This document shows positions 21,057-31,411 of a stretch of DNA of 64,000 nucleotides, piece after piece. The translations under genes and the position numbers were made by a program. Every line of letters begins with the position of its first letter. The first letter of the stretch is position 1. Origin of the DNA: Toxorhynchites rutilus septentrionalis (lineage: Eukaryota > Arthropoda > Insecta > Diptera > Culicidae); contig NC_073744.1 in assembly GCF_029784135.1 (NCBI RefSeq), forward strand, positions 67,716,593 through 67,780,592, read 5' to 3'. A model generated the notes under the pieces. That model did no database searches and was not told the DNA's origin. It was given only the letters and a program-made list of their open reading frames with translations.

Positions 21057-21675
21057 TTAGAATTCTCGAGCGCAAATGAACTAACGTCTTCTAGAGACAA
21101 TATGTATTCAGACCGCTTGATGTTCTCCAGAATTTGAAGTAAAAGTCGCTTTGTTGTTAATTTTTTTCTATATACTTGTGAATTTCCGGCTTGGAAAAAT
21201 CTGAAAAAAGCAAGTGAAGAACCCCGAGACAAAAGTCTCCGTTGATTACTAAGAACAAAAATGAACAAGTGACACTGATAAAAAGCGAGCGAATGACACT
21301 CAGACAAAAGTCCTACTTCTTTTGACGATATTTTCGGCCAATAGTTAGAATTTCATGGAAAATATCTCTCAAAAAACCACGTACGCTATTATACTGAAAT
21401 GTCTTCCATATTTCATAATGTCTTCAAAATGTCTTCACAGTAAGTCAAATGTCTTCAAACCTGGCATCTCTGGTTCCAAATTTCATATCAATCGGTCAAC
21501 AGGAAGGGTGTTGAATTTCTATTGATGTGAAACAGTGTTACAGACAAAGTTACAAAAGTAACGGGTGAAGCCAAATAAAAACGTTTAATAAAACCGTTTA
21601 AAAAGTGTTTCGATGATTGGATTGTTCGTTGGAAAAAGTGTATTGCTTGTAAATTCCCGGTGAATATGTGACAAA
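21057..21675. other. Possible 5' UTR of the following LINE; a dispersed repeat
   Basis: The segment 21473-21545 (ggttccaaatttcatatcaa and following, then attgatgtgaaaca) is repeated with changes at 31322-31400. It belongs to a dispersed repeat that may overlap the 5' UTR of the LINE starting at 21676. No gene seen. Confidence 0.4.
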
Positions 21676-22272
21676 ATGCATAGAGTAATACCACATCATC
21701 TTTCGGAGCAATTCAAGTTTCGGAAGGGCAATTCTTCAGTTCAACGGATGGTTCGTGTAAAAAGTAAAAGAAATCGGGGGCGTTACAACTGTTCAACTGC
21801 CAACATGGATAAAACTTTTGTAAATGCTTTGTCGGGAATGACTGCCATTGATATCAAGATGCTTTGCTGTGGATATTGTGGCAAATCATCTCACACACAG
21901 TGCTCTAGAGTGTCACGTGCTCTGACGTGTTACTTCACCTCACATCGGAAGAACCTGTTTCGGATGTGTGATCAATGCGCAGAGCTTTTCGAGAACTCGC
22001 ATCTCCGTTCGATCACCAACTTGGCCAATGAGAAATCACCTATAGTTTCCTCAACGGAAGCTATCAGCAACCTGCAAACGGAAATCAAGCAGTTATCATC
22101 GAAGCCTGTTCCATCAATCCTGTATCCTATTGAACCAACTCGTCGTTCAAAGCGGTTCCGGGGATCCGACTCTCCGGTGCTTAAAACATCCGAGTGTCAG
22201 GCTGGTTCAAAATTGTTGGGTCAGAATGTTGTTTCGGTGCATATCTGTGTACAACCAGAGATCAAATTCTAG
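21676..22272 (+). pseudogene. LINE ORF1 with PHD-like zinc cluster (CR1-like), broken
   Basis: ORF1 protein fragment of a non-LTR retrotransposon, 198 residues. It contains a Cys/His cluster like a PHD finger (CCGYCGKSSHTQCSRVS ... MCDQCAELFE) followed by a short coiled-coil-like stretch (AISNLQTEIKQLSSK). ORF1 proteins of CR1/L2-type LINEs often carry this arrangement and bind the element RNA. The C-terminal half is missing; the frame ends soon after SECQAGSKLLG. A second copy of the region after the zinc cluster is at 42755-43335 (ELFENANIRA...AISELRAEIKQINSK). Confidence 0.75.
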
Positions 22273-22451
22273 CTTTATTTATCACTGCATCGTCGAATTA
22301 AGGATTTTTTCCCAAAATGTGGAAGCATTCCTATATGTTTCCAATTCATAAGAGGGATGACAAACGTGATGTAACAAACTACCGTGGCATAACAAGTCTT
22401 TCTGCTGCTTCAAAAATATTTGAGATAATTGTGAAAGATGCTACCTCTTTT

Positions 22452-23330
22452 GAGGCCAACTTAGTATCACCAAGAGCGTTTTGCATGGACCGGAACAGAT
22501 GATAATCACTTGGAGCCAGGTCCGGACTATACGGTGGGTGCAATAGGACATCCCATCCGAGCTCCCGTAGCTTCTGGCGTGTCATCAAAGATGTGTGAGG
22601 CCGAGCGTTGTCCTAGTGGAAAACAACACCATTCCTATTGATCATTTCTGGCCGCTTCTGGTCAATCGCCTGCTTCAAACGGTCAAGCTGCTCACAGTAG
22701 AGAACCGAGTTGAGGGTATGGCTATAGTTGAGCAGCTCATAGTGGATGATTCCCTTCCAATCCCACCAAACACACAGCAAAACCTTCCTGGCCGTCAATC
22801 CGGGTTTGGCAATGGTTTGGGCCGGCTCACCGCGCTTCGACCACGACTTTTTTCGCTTTAGGTTGTCGTACGTGATCCACTTTTCATCACCAGTCACCAT
22901 CTTCTTCAAAAATGGGTCCAGTTCGTTCCGTTTCAGCAGTGCATCGCAGGCGTTGAATCGGTTTAAAAGACTTTTTTGCGTCCACTCGTGTGGCACCCAT
23001 ACATCCAGCTTTTTTTTGGAATCCAATCTTCTGCAAATGGTTCCAAACGGTTTTATGGTCTATACCCAGTTCCTGGCCAATCGAGCGAATGCTCACATGC
23101 CGGTCTACTTGGATGATTTCAACGATTTTATCGGATTCCACGACGGTTGGCCTACCAGTACGGGGTGTGTCTTCGACATCCACTACACCAGAACGAAATC
23201 GATCAAACCAACGCTGTGCTGTGCGAATCGTTACAGTATCGGGTCCATAAACTTCACAAATTTTTTCGGTCGACTTCGTTGAAGTTTTACCTCGCAGGTA
23301 GTAAAATATGGCGAATTTCTTGCTTGGTGG
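22452..23330 (-). pseudogene. mariner transposase with frameshift and nonsense codon
   Basis: The frame begins near 23330 (PSKKFAIFYYLRGKTSTKST) with the paired-type HTH (VTIRTAQRWFDRFRSG, HVSIRSIGQELGIDHKTVW). One frameshift lies near 23020, in the run of T/A around KKKLDVW. The catalytic residues are in VTGDEKWITYDN, in [10 protein letters not shown] and in [13 protein letters not shown], the DD34D spacing. The codon just before the second catalytic Asp is TAG where mariners have CAG, so translation stops at VVFH. The C-terminus is cut off after GDTKLAS. Dead copy. Confidence 0.85.
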
Positions 23331-23513
23331 ACTCCATCTTTGAGGCACTATAACTTGAGACTGAAAAGGACAATCACAACACTGTCAAAACGACACTTGT
23401 AGCACAGATTGTCGTCTTTAAATAGCCGTATTGTATGACCCGATGGGATAAGTACAACACAAGATATGTTTAAGTGTTACCATATATTGACAATATACGA
23501 CATTCCCCAACCC
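22452..23513 (-). mobile_element. mariner element (DD34D), end-truncated
   Basis: Minus-strand mariner. The start of the gene and the terminal repeat at the right (atacgacattccccaaccc, ending 23513) are kept, while the other terminal repeat and the last 50 or so codons are missing at 22452, where LINE RT sequence begins. It matches the mariner at 59371-60576 closely. Confidence 0.85.
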
Positions 23514-24989
23514 AATATTACATATATTTACTGAATTTTATGTCTATTTATTGATGAGAAAATTATGTCAAGTTTATTCACTTTACTTGAATGAAGATAA
23601 ATGTTTTAAAGAAATTGGGCTTTAAGGGTCGACGGTATCGATTCACTCTGGAGAAGGGGTCTCTTGCTCAAAATAGTTTGAGAGTCCCAGGACTAGCGAA
23701 CTGGCTCAAATCATACCTGTTCAACCGAACTCTCCGCGTTAAGCTGGAATTTTGCATCTCTGCGCCATTCATCGCAACGTCGGATGTTTCTCAGGGCAGC
23801 AATTTAGGACCATTGCTGTTCATAAAACGACGTAAACTTTATTCTTCTGAGTGGTTGTGGGCTCACATATGCCGATGACCAAAAAATCTACATCGTCGTC
23901 AAGAACATCGAAAATCGTCTTTGGCTTCAAGAAATGTTCAATCTTTTCGGTAACTGGTGCCCCGTGAACAAACTTTTCAGTCAGTATGTCTAAATGGGTA
24001 GTAATGACTTTTTTTTTGAAAAAAAAAAAACAAAAGTAGTCTACAAAAGTTTGAGCGTCGCGCGTGTACCGCAGATATAAAGGATATTAAATTGAAAGAT
24101 TTTGAAGTGCCGCTCTAGGATTTTTTCGCAAAGGAAATTTTCTCGATTTCTCAGAACGAGGATATTCATAATCAATCCAAAACAAGGCTGGCGGTTGGAC
24201 TTGTGCTCTGGTGGATCACTTGGCTGCAAGGGCCTCGTCGGGACCGTATCGGTTTTGTGGCGGACATGACTGAGTATTGGCTTGTTTTTTGACATTAAAA
24301 TGAATTACCTTTAGATAACTCGTCTTGCTCAAACCTCTGTATGGGAAGGAGGCGGGACCATCATCATCATCGAGCATGGACACCGATTACATTCGACTAC
24401 ACGATTAATGAAGTTGTACTGGAGAGAGTTGAACAAGTAAGTGACTTGGCAATTATGTTTGACCCAAAGCTTGCTTCTGACTTGCGTCGATCAATGGTAA
24501 TCAGTAAGGGGAATCGGCAGCTAGGATTTATATCTAGAATTTCGAGAGATTTTTGCAACCCGTACTACTTAAAAGCACTATACTGCTCACTTGTGCGACC
24601 AATTGTCGAGGTCATTCGTCGAGCCCTGAGGCAACTTCCTCGGAGAGATCCTCTAAGTTTGTTTCAGTATGCAGAAAGATGTCGTTTGCTGAGTATGAAT
24701 GCATTAGAACGCCGCAACTTTCGTTGCAAAGATTTTGACCAATATAATAGACTCCTTCTACATACTCCCGCAATTGAATCTGCGTGCACCAAGCAGATCT
24801 CACCGGTCAACGTACCTGTTGCGGCATGACCCAAAGCGCACTTCTTATGGACAACACGAGCCTGTTACGAGTATGAATGTTTTCATCAGTTGAGGTGCTT
24901 TTTGAGTTTGGAGAACTGATTCAAGGTTCATATAGTATTAAACCCCCTAATTCATTAAGGCTTATGTCAGATTAATGTATCTTATAATA

Positions 24990-25966
24990 AAATAAAATAA
25001 AAATACGTAGCGTATCTTCCAAGCTGGAAAATAAAGATGAAGAAAGGTAAAATACAAGTTATTTTCTTGAGGCATCGCCCATCACAGAAGTTATCACATA
25101 CACTAGATTGCTACATCAGTATGCATGGCTGCCCGGTAAAATGAATCTGCGATGTAAATGACCTTGGTGTCACTATCGATGAGCTTACACGATTTTAGAT
25201 TGTCTTCAATTTTTGCCTATTTCAAGAAAAGAATCAGTATCAAACTTTGTGTGAAAAACAAAATAAAGTACGCGAGAGCATATTGTTTGCAGAGCCCCAT
25301 TTCTATACTAATTTACTAACAAATCTCCCAATTTTCTTTCGTGGAAGTGCTTGCAAAGATGACGAAATGTTGGTTAAATTTTTCTTATTACATATTAATG
25401 AAAAGGCACAACTTCAAATAATAGTTATTTCTAATTAATATTTCGGGTTAATATTGAGAAAAAATCCAAAAGGGGGGTTTTGAGGAACACTTTCATTAAA
25501 AAAGTTTTGCGGAGAAATGCGGGGCAATTTTTATAATTCCATCCGAAGCAAAATTAAACTTCCAAAATAGTACTTACATTGTGTGGAGTTAACACATACT
25601 ACAACCAACCGAATTTTGAAACTGACAACAAATGTTTCAAGAAACATAATGAGCCAAAAAAAATCGTTCAAAAACATTACCAAAACACATGCTAGAAAAA
25701 CACACGCGAAATAGTGGCACCGGCGACCATGCGAAACTGGTATCTTATCGCGTTGTCACCACGTGATCCTAGATGCCTTGAACATCATAGAATATAGGAT
25801 AGACTAAATTTCCTCAGGGACCACTGTGCGACGGGTCGTTTTGCGAATAACTAATAAATCGTAATATGTTTCCTACTGTGCGTTTACTGACAATTCGAAA
25901 AACTAATCTCATTATTTGACAAATCAGTCGAGTTAGGGCTTGCTTATGACTAAAAATAAATATTGT
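24990..25966. other. Intergenic DNA downstream of chitinase gene 3
   Basis: AT-rich sequence between the LINE tail and the stop codon of gene 3. No coding region recognised. AATAAA overlapping the gene 3 stop (about 25971-25966, minus) and AT-rich sequence after it may serve as its poly(A) signal. Confidence 0.4.
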
Positions 25967-28000
25967 TTATTCCTCCAACTCATCATTATCTTCTCTACTG
26001 CTGTCGTCCTGCTGTTCATCAGCCAGGCCTTGCTGCACGAAATCTTTTACTGTTTTTGCCTCTCCTCTACATTCCGGTCGGTCGGCGTTTTCAGTCCAGT
26101 CGCACACATTCAACACCGTGTGGAACGCCGTATCGGGCTTGCAAGAAAACTCGACAGGTTGCCCGTGTACACATCGATAATACTTGGTGCAATCTGCCGA
26201 CGGTACAAAGTCTTTGCCTTCAGAGCAATCTATATCCGAAATTTCCTCATAGTCCACAGATGGTGGAGCTGGTACTGGTGCTGGCTCTGGCTGCATGATT
26301 TCTTCCTCGCTGTCTGGAGGAGCTGGTGCCGCAGTTGTTGTGGTCGTTGTCCTCCGAGTGGTTGTCTTTCGGGTGGTTCGTTTGGTCGGAGCAGCGGTGG
26401 TTGTTGGCTTTGGTCGACTGGTAGGTGGGCCACCCACAAGCGGACCTTCCTCGTTAGTTGGCTGCGTTGATGGTGGTCGGTTCCATTCAGGCTACAAAGA
26501 AACACGTTAGCTGTGATTGCGACAATTCGAACGGATAGCACCAACCCTCGGAGTTGTACTGATCGACGGTTCCGGAACAGTGTAATCCTTCATAGCATCA
26601 TAGAGCACATTCATAAGAACGTTTTCTGGACCGCACAGCCCGCGGAAATCATCCATGTCCACAGCCCATGTCATTGCGCCCGCGTATCCCTTTTCCTTAA
26701 TCCATTCCATTTTATGTTGTAACGATTCAACATCCTCGTATCCAACGAACTGAGTGTCTTTATACGCATACGGACAGAGACCAACAGAATCCCATTTCTT
26801 CGACCAACCTTTCTGGTCGTCTTGCACTTCGGTGCAAATCTACAGTTCCGATAACACAATTCAACATAAGTTCCACGAAATCTAACGATTCAAGTTACCT
26901 CGTAGTAGGCTAAGAATCCACTTGCGTTTGTGTAGGGTCCAGGAGCACCACCTCCAGCTTCTTTGTTTATATAGGATCCGAGAGTCGGGTTCTTAGTGCT
27001 GGCGCTGAGAGTGAATGTTCTACCGTAGAACGGAACTCCGACTACCAGTTTTTTAGGTGAACAGCCGTAATTGACCCAGAGTTGTACACCGTCGTTCTGT
27101 TGAGTTAAAAGAATTACAAATTTCTGTATAAAGTGAAAAAATGGAATACATACAACGTTCAGTTTCTCGTACGCATACTGATCATGGGGTCGCTTATACA
27201 GCGGACTATGAACATCAGCGAAGCCGGCCCAGTTTCCTCTCAAATCGTACGTCATGCAATGAATTGCGTCCAAGTTTTCACAAAGTTCCGGCACGTGATA
27301 ACCCTCCTGTAGACGGAAGTTCGCCACCGGTACAGCCATCGTAATTTCCCACCCTCGGCCTTCGCGATCGAAAGCCCTCCTTAGCTCTTCAACAAAGTAG
27401 TAGAACGTGTTCTTATCGCCAAAACTACCTCCACGATCAGCCGCTCCCGGATATTCCCAATCGAGATCGAAGCCATCGAAGTTATACACCTTCATGAACT
27501 GTATCACGCTGGCAATGAACGAATCCCGTCGTTTCTTCACCGCCACCATCTGGGAGTATTTCTTGCCTCCCTCGGCCCAACCCCCGACGGCAATCATGAA
27601 CTTGGCATGCGGATACTTTGTCTTGAGATTGGTGAAATTTCTAAACCCATTCTGTTCCAAATCCACCTCCGGGTCGATCACTAGCACCTTGTAGTTGCTG
27701 TCGTCCACTCCGATGAACGAGTAAATGATGTGGGTGCACATTTCCCCAGGGATGTCATCGATAGTGTAACGTCCGACATCGGGCCGATAGATGGCCCAGT
27801 TGCTGAAATAGCATACGATACGTGACTGCTGGCCCCCGCCTTGGGCTTCCGTAGTGGGAAGTAGTGTCGCGACTCCCAACAGCAGCAGCAGCTGCAGTAA
27901 ACAAAGCAATAGCGACGGTCGTGTATCTGAGGTGAATTTTAAACATATAGAGTTGAAAACAAAGAATGGGAAAAGTTAGATTTGAGCTGTTACTGGACAT
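25967..28000 (-). CDS. Secreted GH18 chitinase with C-terminal CBM14 domain
   Basis: Five exons on the minus strand: 27994-28000 (ATGTCCA, inferred), 27154-27926, 26899-27096, 26546-26839 and 25967-26491; total 1797 nt, 598 residues. Introns are 67, 57, 59 and 54 bp, all GT-AG. The protein has a signal peptide ([18 protein letters not shown]) and a GH18 domain at about 35-410 with [20 protein letters not shown], the intact motif [12 protein letters not shown] (proton donor near Glu160), [21 protein letters not shown] and [11 protein letters not shown] Thr/Pro/Lys-Arg-rich linker (about 430-505) and a CBM14 (peritrophin-A) domain with six Cys at about 513-565 follow, then an acidic tail. It should hydrolyse chitin in cuticle or peritrophic matrix. 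The first exon is the weakest part: it was chosen because it restores phase and gives a plausible N-terminus with AAACA before ATG. Confidence 0.93.
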
Positions 28001-28430
28001 TGTTTACTTGTGCGTTGGTGGTGTACATAATGGAAATGTGTGTATGGAACAGCTCATAATCATTGAAACACATTGTTCAGCAGCATAACATGATGACTAA
28101 CGACATTCATTAGCGAGCTCAAGTATGGGCGAAAAACATGTGCTTATTTGACATTTTGCTACTCATTGAATTTATTCAAGAGAGAATATAAGCTGATTGA
28201 TCATGTATTAACAGTGCGAGGATTTTACACTTTTTCTAATGAATTTTATAGCACTGAGACTACGACACAACTTTAATGGTTCAACAATGACACATTATAA
28301 ATGGAATAATAATAAACTGAAATCATATGGAGCTAATTTGTTCCCAAGTGACTCATCATATACCCCTATGTAATGTAAGGGATCGCATTTCAATATTCCT
28401 CACAATTCTCCAAATTATGTTTATATATGG
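28001..28430. other. Upstream of chitinase gene 3
   Basis: Should contain the 5' UTR and promoter of gene 3. AT-rich; no single TATA/initiator pair is convincing. Confidence 0.35.
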
Positions 28431-29356
28431 AGCAATTCCACAACAAATCAGCCGGCCGCTAACCCGACCTTCTCCATTTTTTTAAACTTGGTACTTATGA
28501 TGGGAACTACCTAAAATCACAATTTTCATTGTCATATTACCGATTTGAATTACGACTGATATTTGAAAGGGCCGTATTCAAAATCATTGTTCTTTGTTTC
28601 AAAAAATAGTCATTTTAAATCCAGATGTCTGATTAAAATATGATGTTTAACAAATTTCTTGGAAAATTAATGTACTATTTAGAAAAAAAAACATTTTAAA
28701 TGCACTGTTCAAAAAACTTACTCAAAAATTGAATTTAATATTAAAACTATTATATCTCAAAACCCCATCCCGTCGATATATTTTTTTGTATATTTTTATT
28801 GGAAAACGCTTCTTATTTAACAAAGTTTGATGTATAGTGGTGCCGTGTCGGACTCACCAAAATGGAGATGCAAATTTTTGATAAATATGATATTCAATAC
28901 TTAGTGAAATCGTAGCCATTTAAGAAAAGTAACATGAAAAATAGGATCTACATTTCAACATGAAAAACTATGAATGAACCGGTGCTCTAATTACGATAAT
29001 TCAACTAAAAACCAATCGATACTTCTTGATTATCCTATTCTTAGAACATATGAAGCTATTTAAGACACCCTGCTATGCATGAAACGGTCAAATGTAGAAA
29101 AAAAAATAAAATCAAACAGAAATTTTTCACACAGTAGCCATTCAGGAATTTTCCGTGCAATTTAAGTTATTCGATCTGACATCTTCGACAAAGATCAATC
29201 ATTTTAATTACGCCTTTTTAAAAAATCAGTCGTAATTTAAATTGGTCATATAATAATGAAAATTGTAATTCTAAGTAGTATCCATCATTCGTACCAAGTT
29301 TTAAAAAAATCGTAGAGGGTCGGGTCAGCAGCCGACCGATTTGGGGTGGAATCGTT
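28431..29356. mobile_element. Foldback MITE with about 130-bp terminal inverted repeats
   Basis: The left end (agcaattccacaacaaatca, gctaacccgacc, aaacttggtac, gaattacgactgat) returns as the reverse complement at about 29220-29356 (atcagtcgtaattta, gtaccaagtttta, gggtcgggtcagcagccgac, ggggtggaatcgtt). The repeats are imperfect. The interior of about 650 bp is AT-rich without a gene. Target duplication not identified. Confidence 0.78.
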
Positions 29357-29399
29357 CTATACGGGAGTTGTATAAATAAAAGTAGTTGGCCATTTTGAA

Positions 29400-29557
29400 C
29401 TTGGAATTTTCATGATCTAGTGTCACTAGTCAGGGCTTTTCTTTTGATATCCATATTGATGGCGTTTTGAAATAAAAACATATATCGCTATTTTGGATTC
29501 GCATTTTCACAAATAAGTATGTTCTACTAGTCAAACCTTTTTCGTTCGATACCCATA
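29400..29557. repeat. Dispersed repeat interrupted by the Tc1 element
   Basis: tgttctactagtcaaacc and the phrase before it (gcattttcacaaataagta) at about 29500 recur at about 31180-31210 on the other side of the Tc1 element, along with atattgatgg-gttttga. This looks like an internally repeated host sequence into which Tc1 inserted. Confidence 0.5.
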
Positions 29558-29559
29558 TA

Positions 29560-31121
29560 CAGTGATAGACATTCGTTTAGCCGCACTTGAAAAAAAAACT
29601 TAAAACCCTTACAAAACAACTAGGAATGTTCTTTTTATCGGGATTCTTATTTGCTGTAGTGATTGTATATTTGAGTCACACAAGGCGGCATTGGTGGATA
29701 TAAACATTCAAACGACGTTTTTCCCGAGACATACGTTTAGCCGCAGGGCATAAAAATCACCATCTGTGTTTTTTGAAAAAATACTTTGGAATGTTCAATT
29801 TACAAGATAACTATTAGATGTGCAACGTAAGAAGTTGGTCAGATTAGTGCTTTACGTAGACTTTAAAGGAATGGCGAAAGGTATTCCATTGACGGAAAAG
29901 GGGCGGAAAACAATAATGATATTCAGTGAACAAAAGTTTTCTAATCGCTCGATCGTAACAAAAATTGGTCTATGTGAGAAAGTGGTACGGAATTTCTTTA
30001 AATAGTGCCAGAAATATGGGATATAACGACCAACAAATGGGAACACCAAAGTTACTTTGTGTCTTAAAGGTCGAATAAGACACGAAACAACCAGGAAACG
30101 ATGTCCTGCTCATACATTAAGGCTGAATCGGTTGTTCCAGTAACGAAGAGGCATATTGCGCGCATCTTGAATGAGTCACCAAACATCATGTGGAAGAAAC
30201 TTCAAGGGAAGCCGAAACTGACCGCCACCCATAAGCAGACCCATCTCATTTTCGCCCGGCAATACATGGAATGGAAACTAGAATGGAGAAATGTTGTATT
30301 TTCCGGCGAAAAAAGTTCAATTTGGAAGGTCCGGACTGTTACAGTTGCTATTGGTATAATTTAAGTCAACGGCATGCCGTGAGATCGAAGCGAAACTTTG
30401 GGGGCGGAAGATTGACAGTGTGGGGAGCCGTTTCCTATCACAGCAAGCTTCTCATTTGTTTCATTTTCACCCGAATGAACTTCGAAAAGTATCTTCAATT
30501 ACTGGAGGACGTTTTGATTGGCCATATTGAGAATAACGCTACCGAGGATGTCGTTTTTTCAGCAGGATTATGCATATATCCACGTTTCCAAGCAATCGGA
30601 GGCATGGTTTGCCGAGAAGGACATTCCGCTTCTTGAATGATCTGCTTGCAGTCGATTGCAATCCCATAGAGAACCTATGGAGAATCTTGGCCGAGATGGT
30701 CTATGCAAACGGATGACAATTTGACAACATTTCCAGTCTCAAGGGAGTAATTCAGCAATGTTGGGCTATAATCAATATGGCAACACTTTAAAAGCTGTCT
30801 GACTCGATGCCAAATCGAGTTTCCAAAGTGATCCGAAATGGAGGTGGACATACTAAATATTGGCTACCGATTGGACTCGAAATTTGCCGCACAAATTTTC
30901 TTTTATTGAAATTTTAGGATGCGGCTAAACGAATGTCCACCCTGATTCCACATATTTGAATTACTCAGAAAACAAAACGTGAATTCATACTTTTTTTTTA
31001 GAATGAATTCGATGAAAATAAACAATAATCGTCTTTTATGAGCAAAACTGTACAAAAAATTGACTTATTTTTGAAAATATTGTGGAAAAATAGGGTGCGG
31101 ATAAACGAATGTCTACCACTG
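29560..31121 (+). mobile_element. Tc1 transposon (DD34E) with double inverted repeats, dead
   Basis: Outer inverted repeats are cagtgatagacattcgttta on the left (29560) and, reverse complemented, cagtggtagacattcgttta on the right (ending 31121), flanked by TA at 29558-29559 and 31122-31123. A second, inner pair of the same motif lies at about 29729 (gacatacgtttagccgca) and 30917 (tgcggctaaacgaatgtc). Paired outer and inner binding sites are the IR/DR layout known from some Tc1 relatives such as Sleeping Beauty. Length is 1562 bp. The transposase gene inside is broken. Confidence 0.88.
29820..30720 (+). pseudogene. Tc1 transposase relic (DD34E)
   Basis: The N-terminal HTH is readable as GIPLTEKGRKTIMIFSEQKF and SNRSIVTKIGLCEKVVRNF, then stops and frameshifts accumulate. 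The catalytic core is recognisable across frames: the first Asp position reads FSGEK (Asp to Gly), followed by LSQRHAVRSKRNFGGGRLTVWGAVSYHSK. The second Asp lies in QQDYAYIHVSKQS, and the Glu in DCNPIENLWRIL, 34 residues later. One base gained in a T-run separates the two halves near 30555. The lost first Asp alone would abolish catalysis. Confidence 0.85.
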
Positions 31122-31411
31122 TAGATTGATTGAAAAAAATGTCGTCATTTTGTGATGGTGGCCATTCAGAATTTGCATTTTCATAAATAACTGTGTTCTA
31201 CTAGTCAAACCCATTTTTTGTATGCCCATATTGATGGGGTTTTGATAAAATATGTAGTCCACCATTTTGTAGCAGCTGCCATCTTGGATTTTCAAGATAA
31301 TGGAATATGAGATAATGAAATGGTTCCAAATTTCAGATCAATCGGTCAACAGAAAGGGGGTTAAATTTCTATTGATGTGGGACAACCCTACAGATAAGTA
31401 TCACAAACATA

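Larger units (their letters stand above)
22317..24829 (+). pseudogene. CR1-like LINE reverse transcriptase, broken into three parts
   Basis: Part one (22317-22451) reads [21 protein letters not shown], the RT block with NYRGI. A mariner (22452-23513) separates it from part two (23591-23990), which has LANWLKSYLFNRTLRVKLEF, DVSQGSNLGPLLF and, in another frame, GLTYADDQKIYIVVKNIENR with the YADD catalytic box near 23868. An unexplained 340-bp insert follows. Part three (24341-24829) has VSDLAIMFDPKL and LGFISRISRDFCNPYYLKAL, the region after the RT fingers. The element ends near 24990 in AATAAAATAAAATAAAAAT, a short tandem-repeat tail as in CR1-type LINEs. Large pieces between parts one and two are deleted. 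Non-functional. Confidence 0.82.

Noticed and set aside
23628..23643. A 16-base string, ggtcgacggtatcgat, that as I remember it also occurs in a common cloning-vector polylinker
   Set aside because: The match stops at 16 bases, lies inside degenerate LINE sequence, and the flanks do not continue as vector. Chance or a minor assembly issue; a vector screen would decide.
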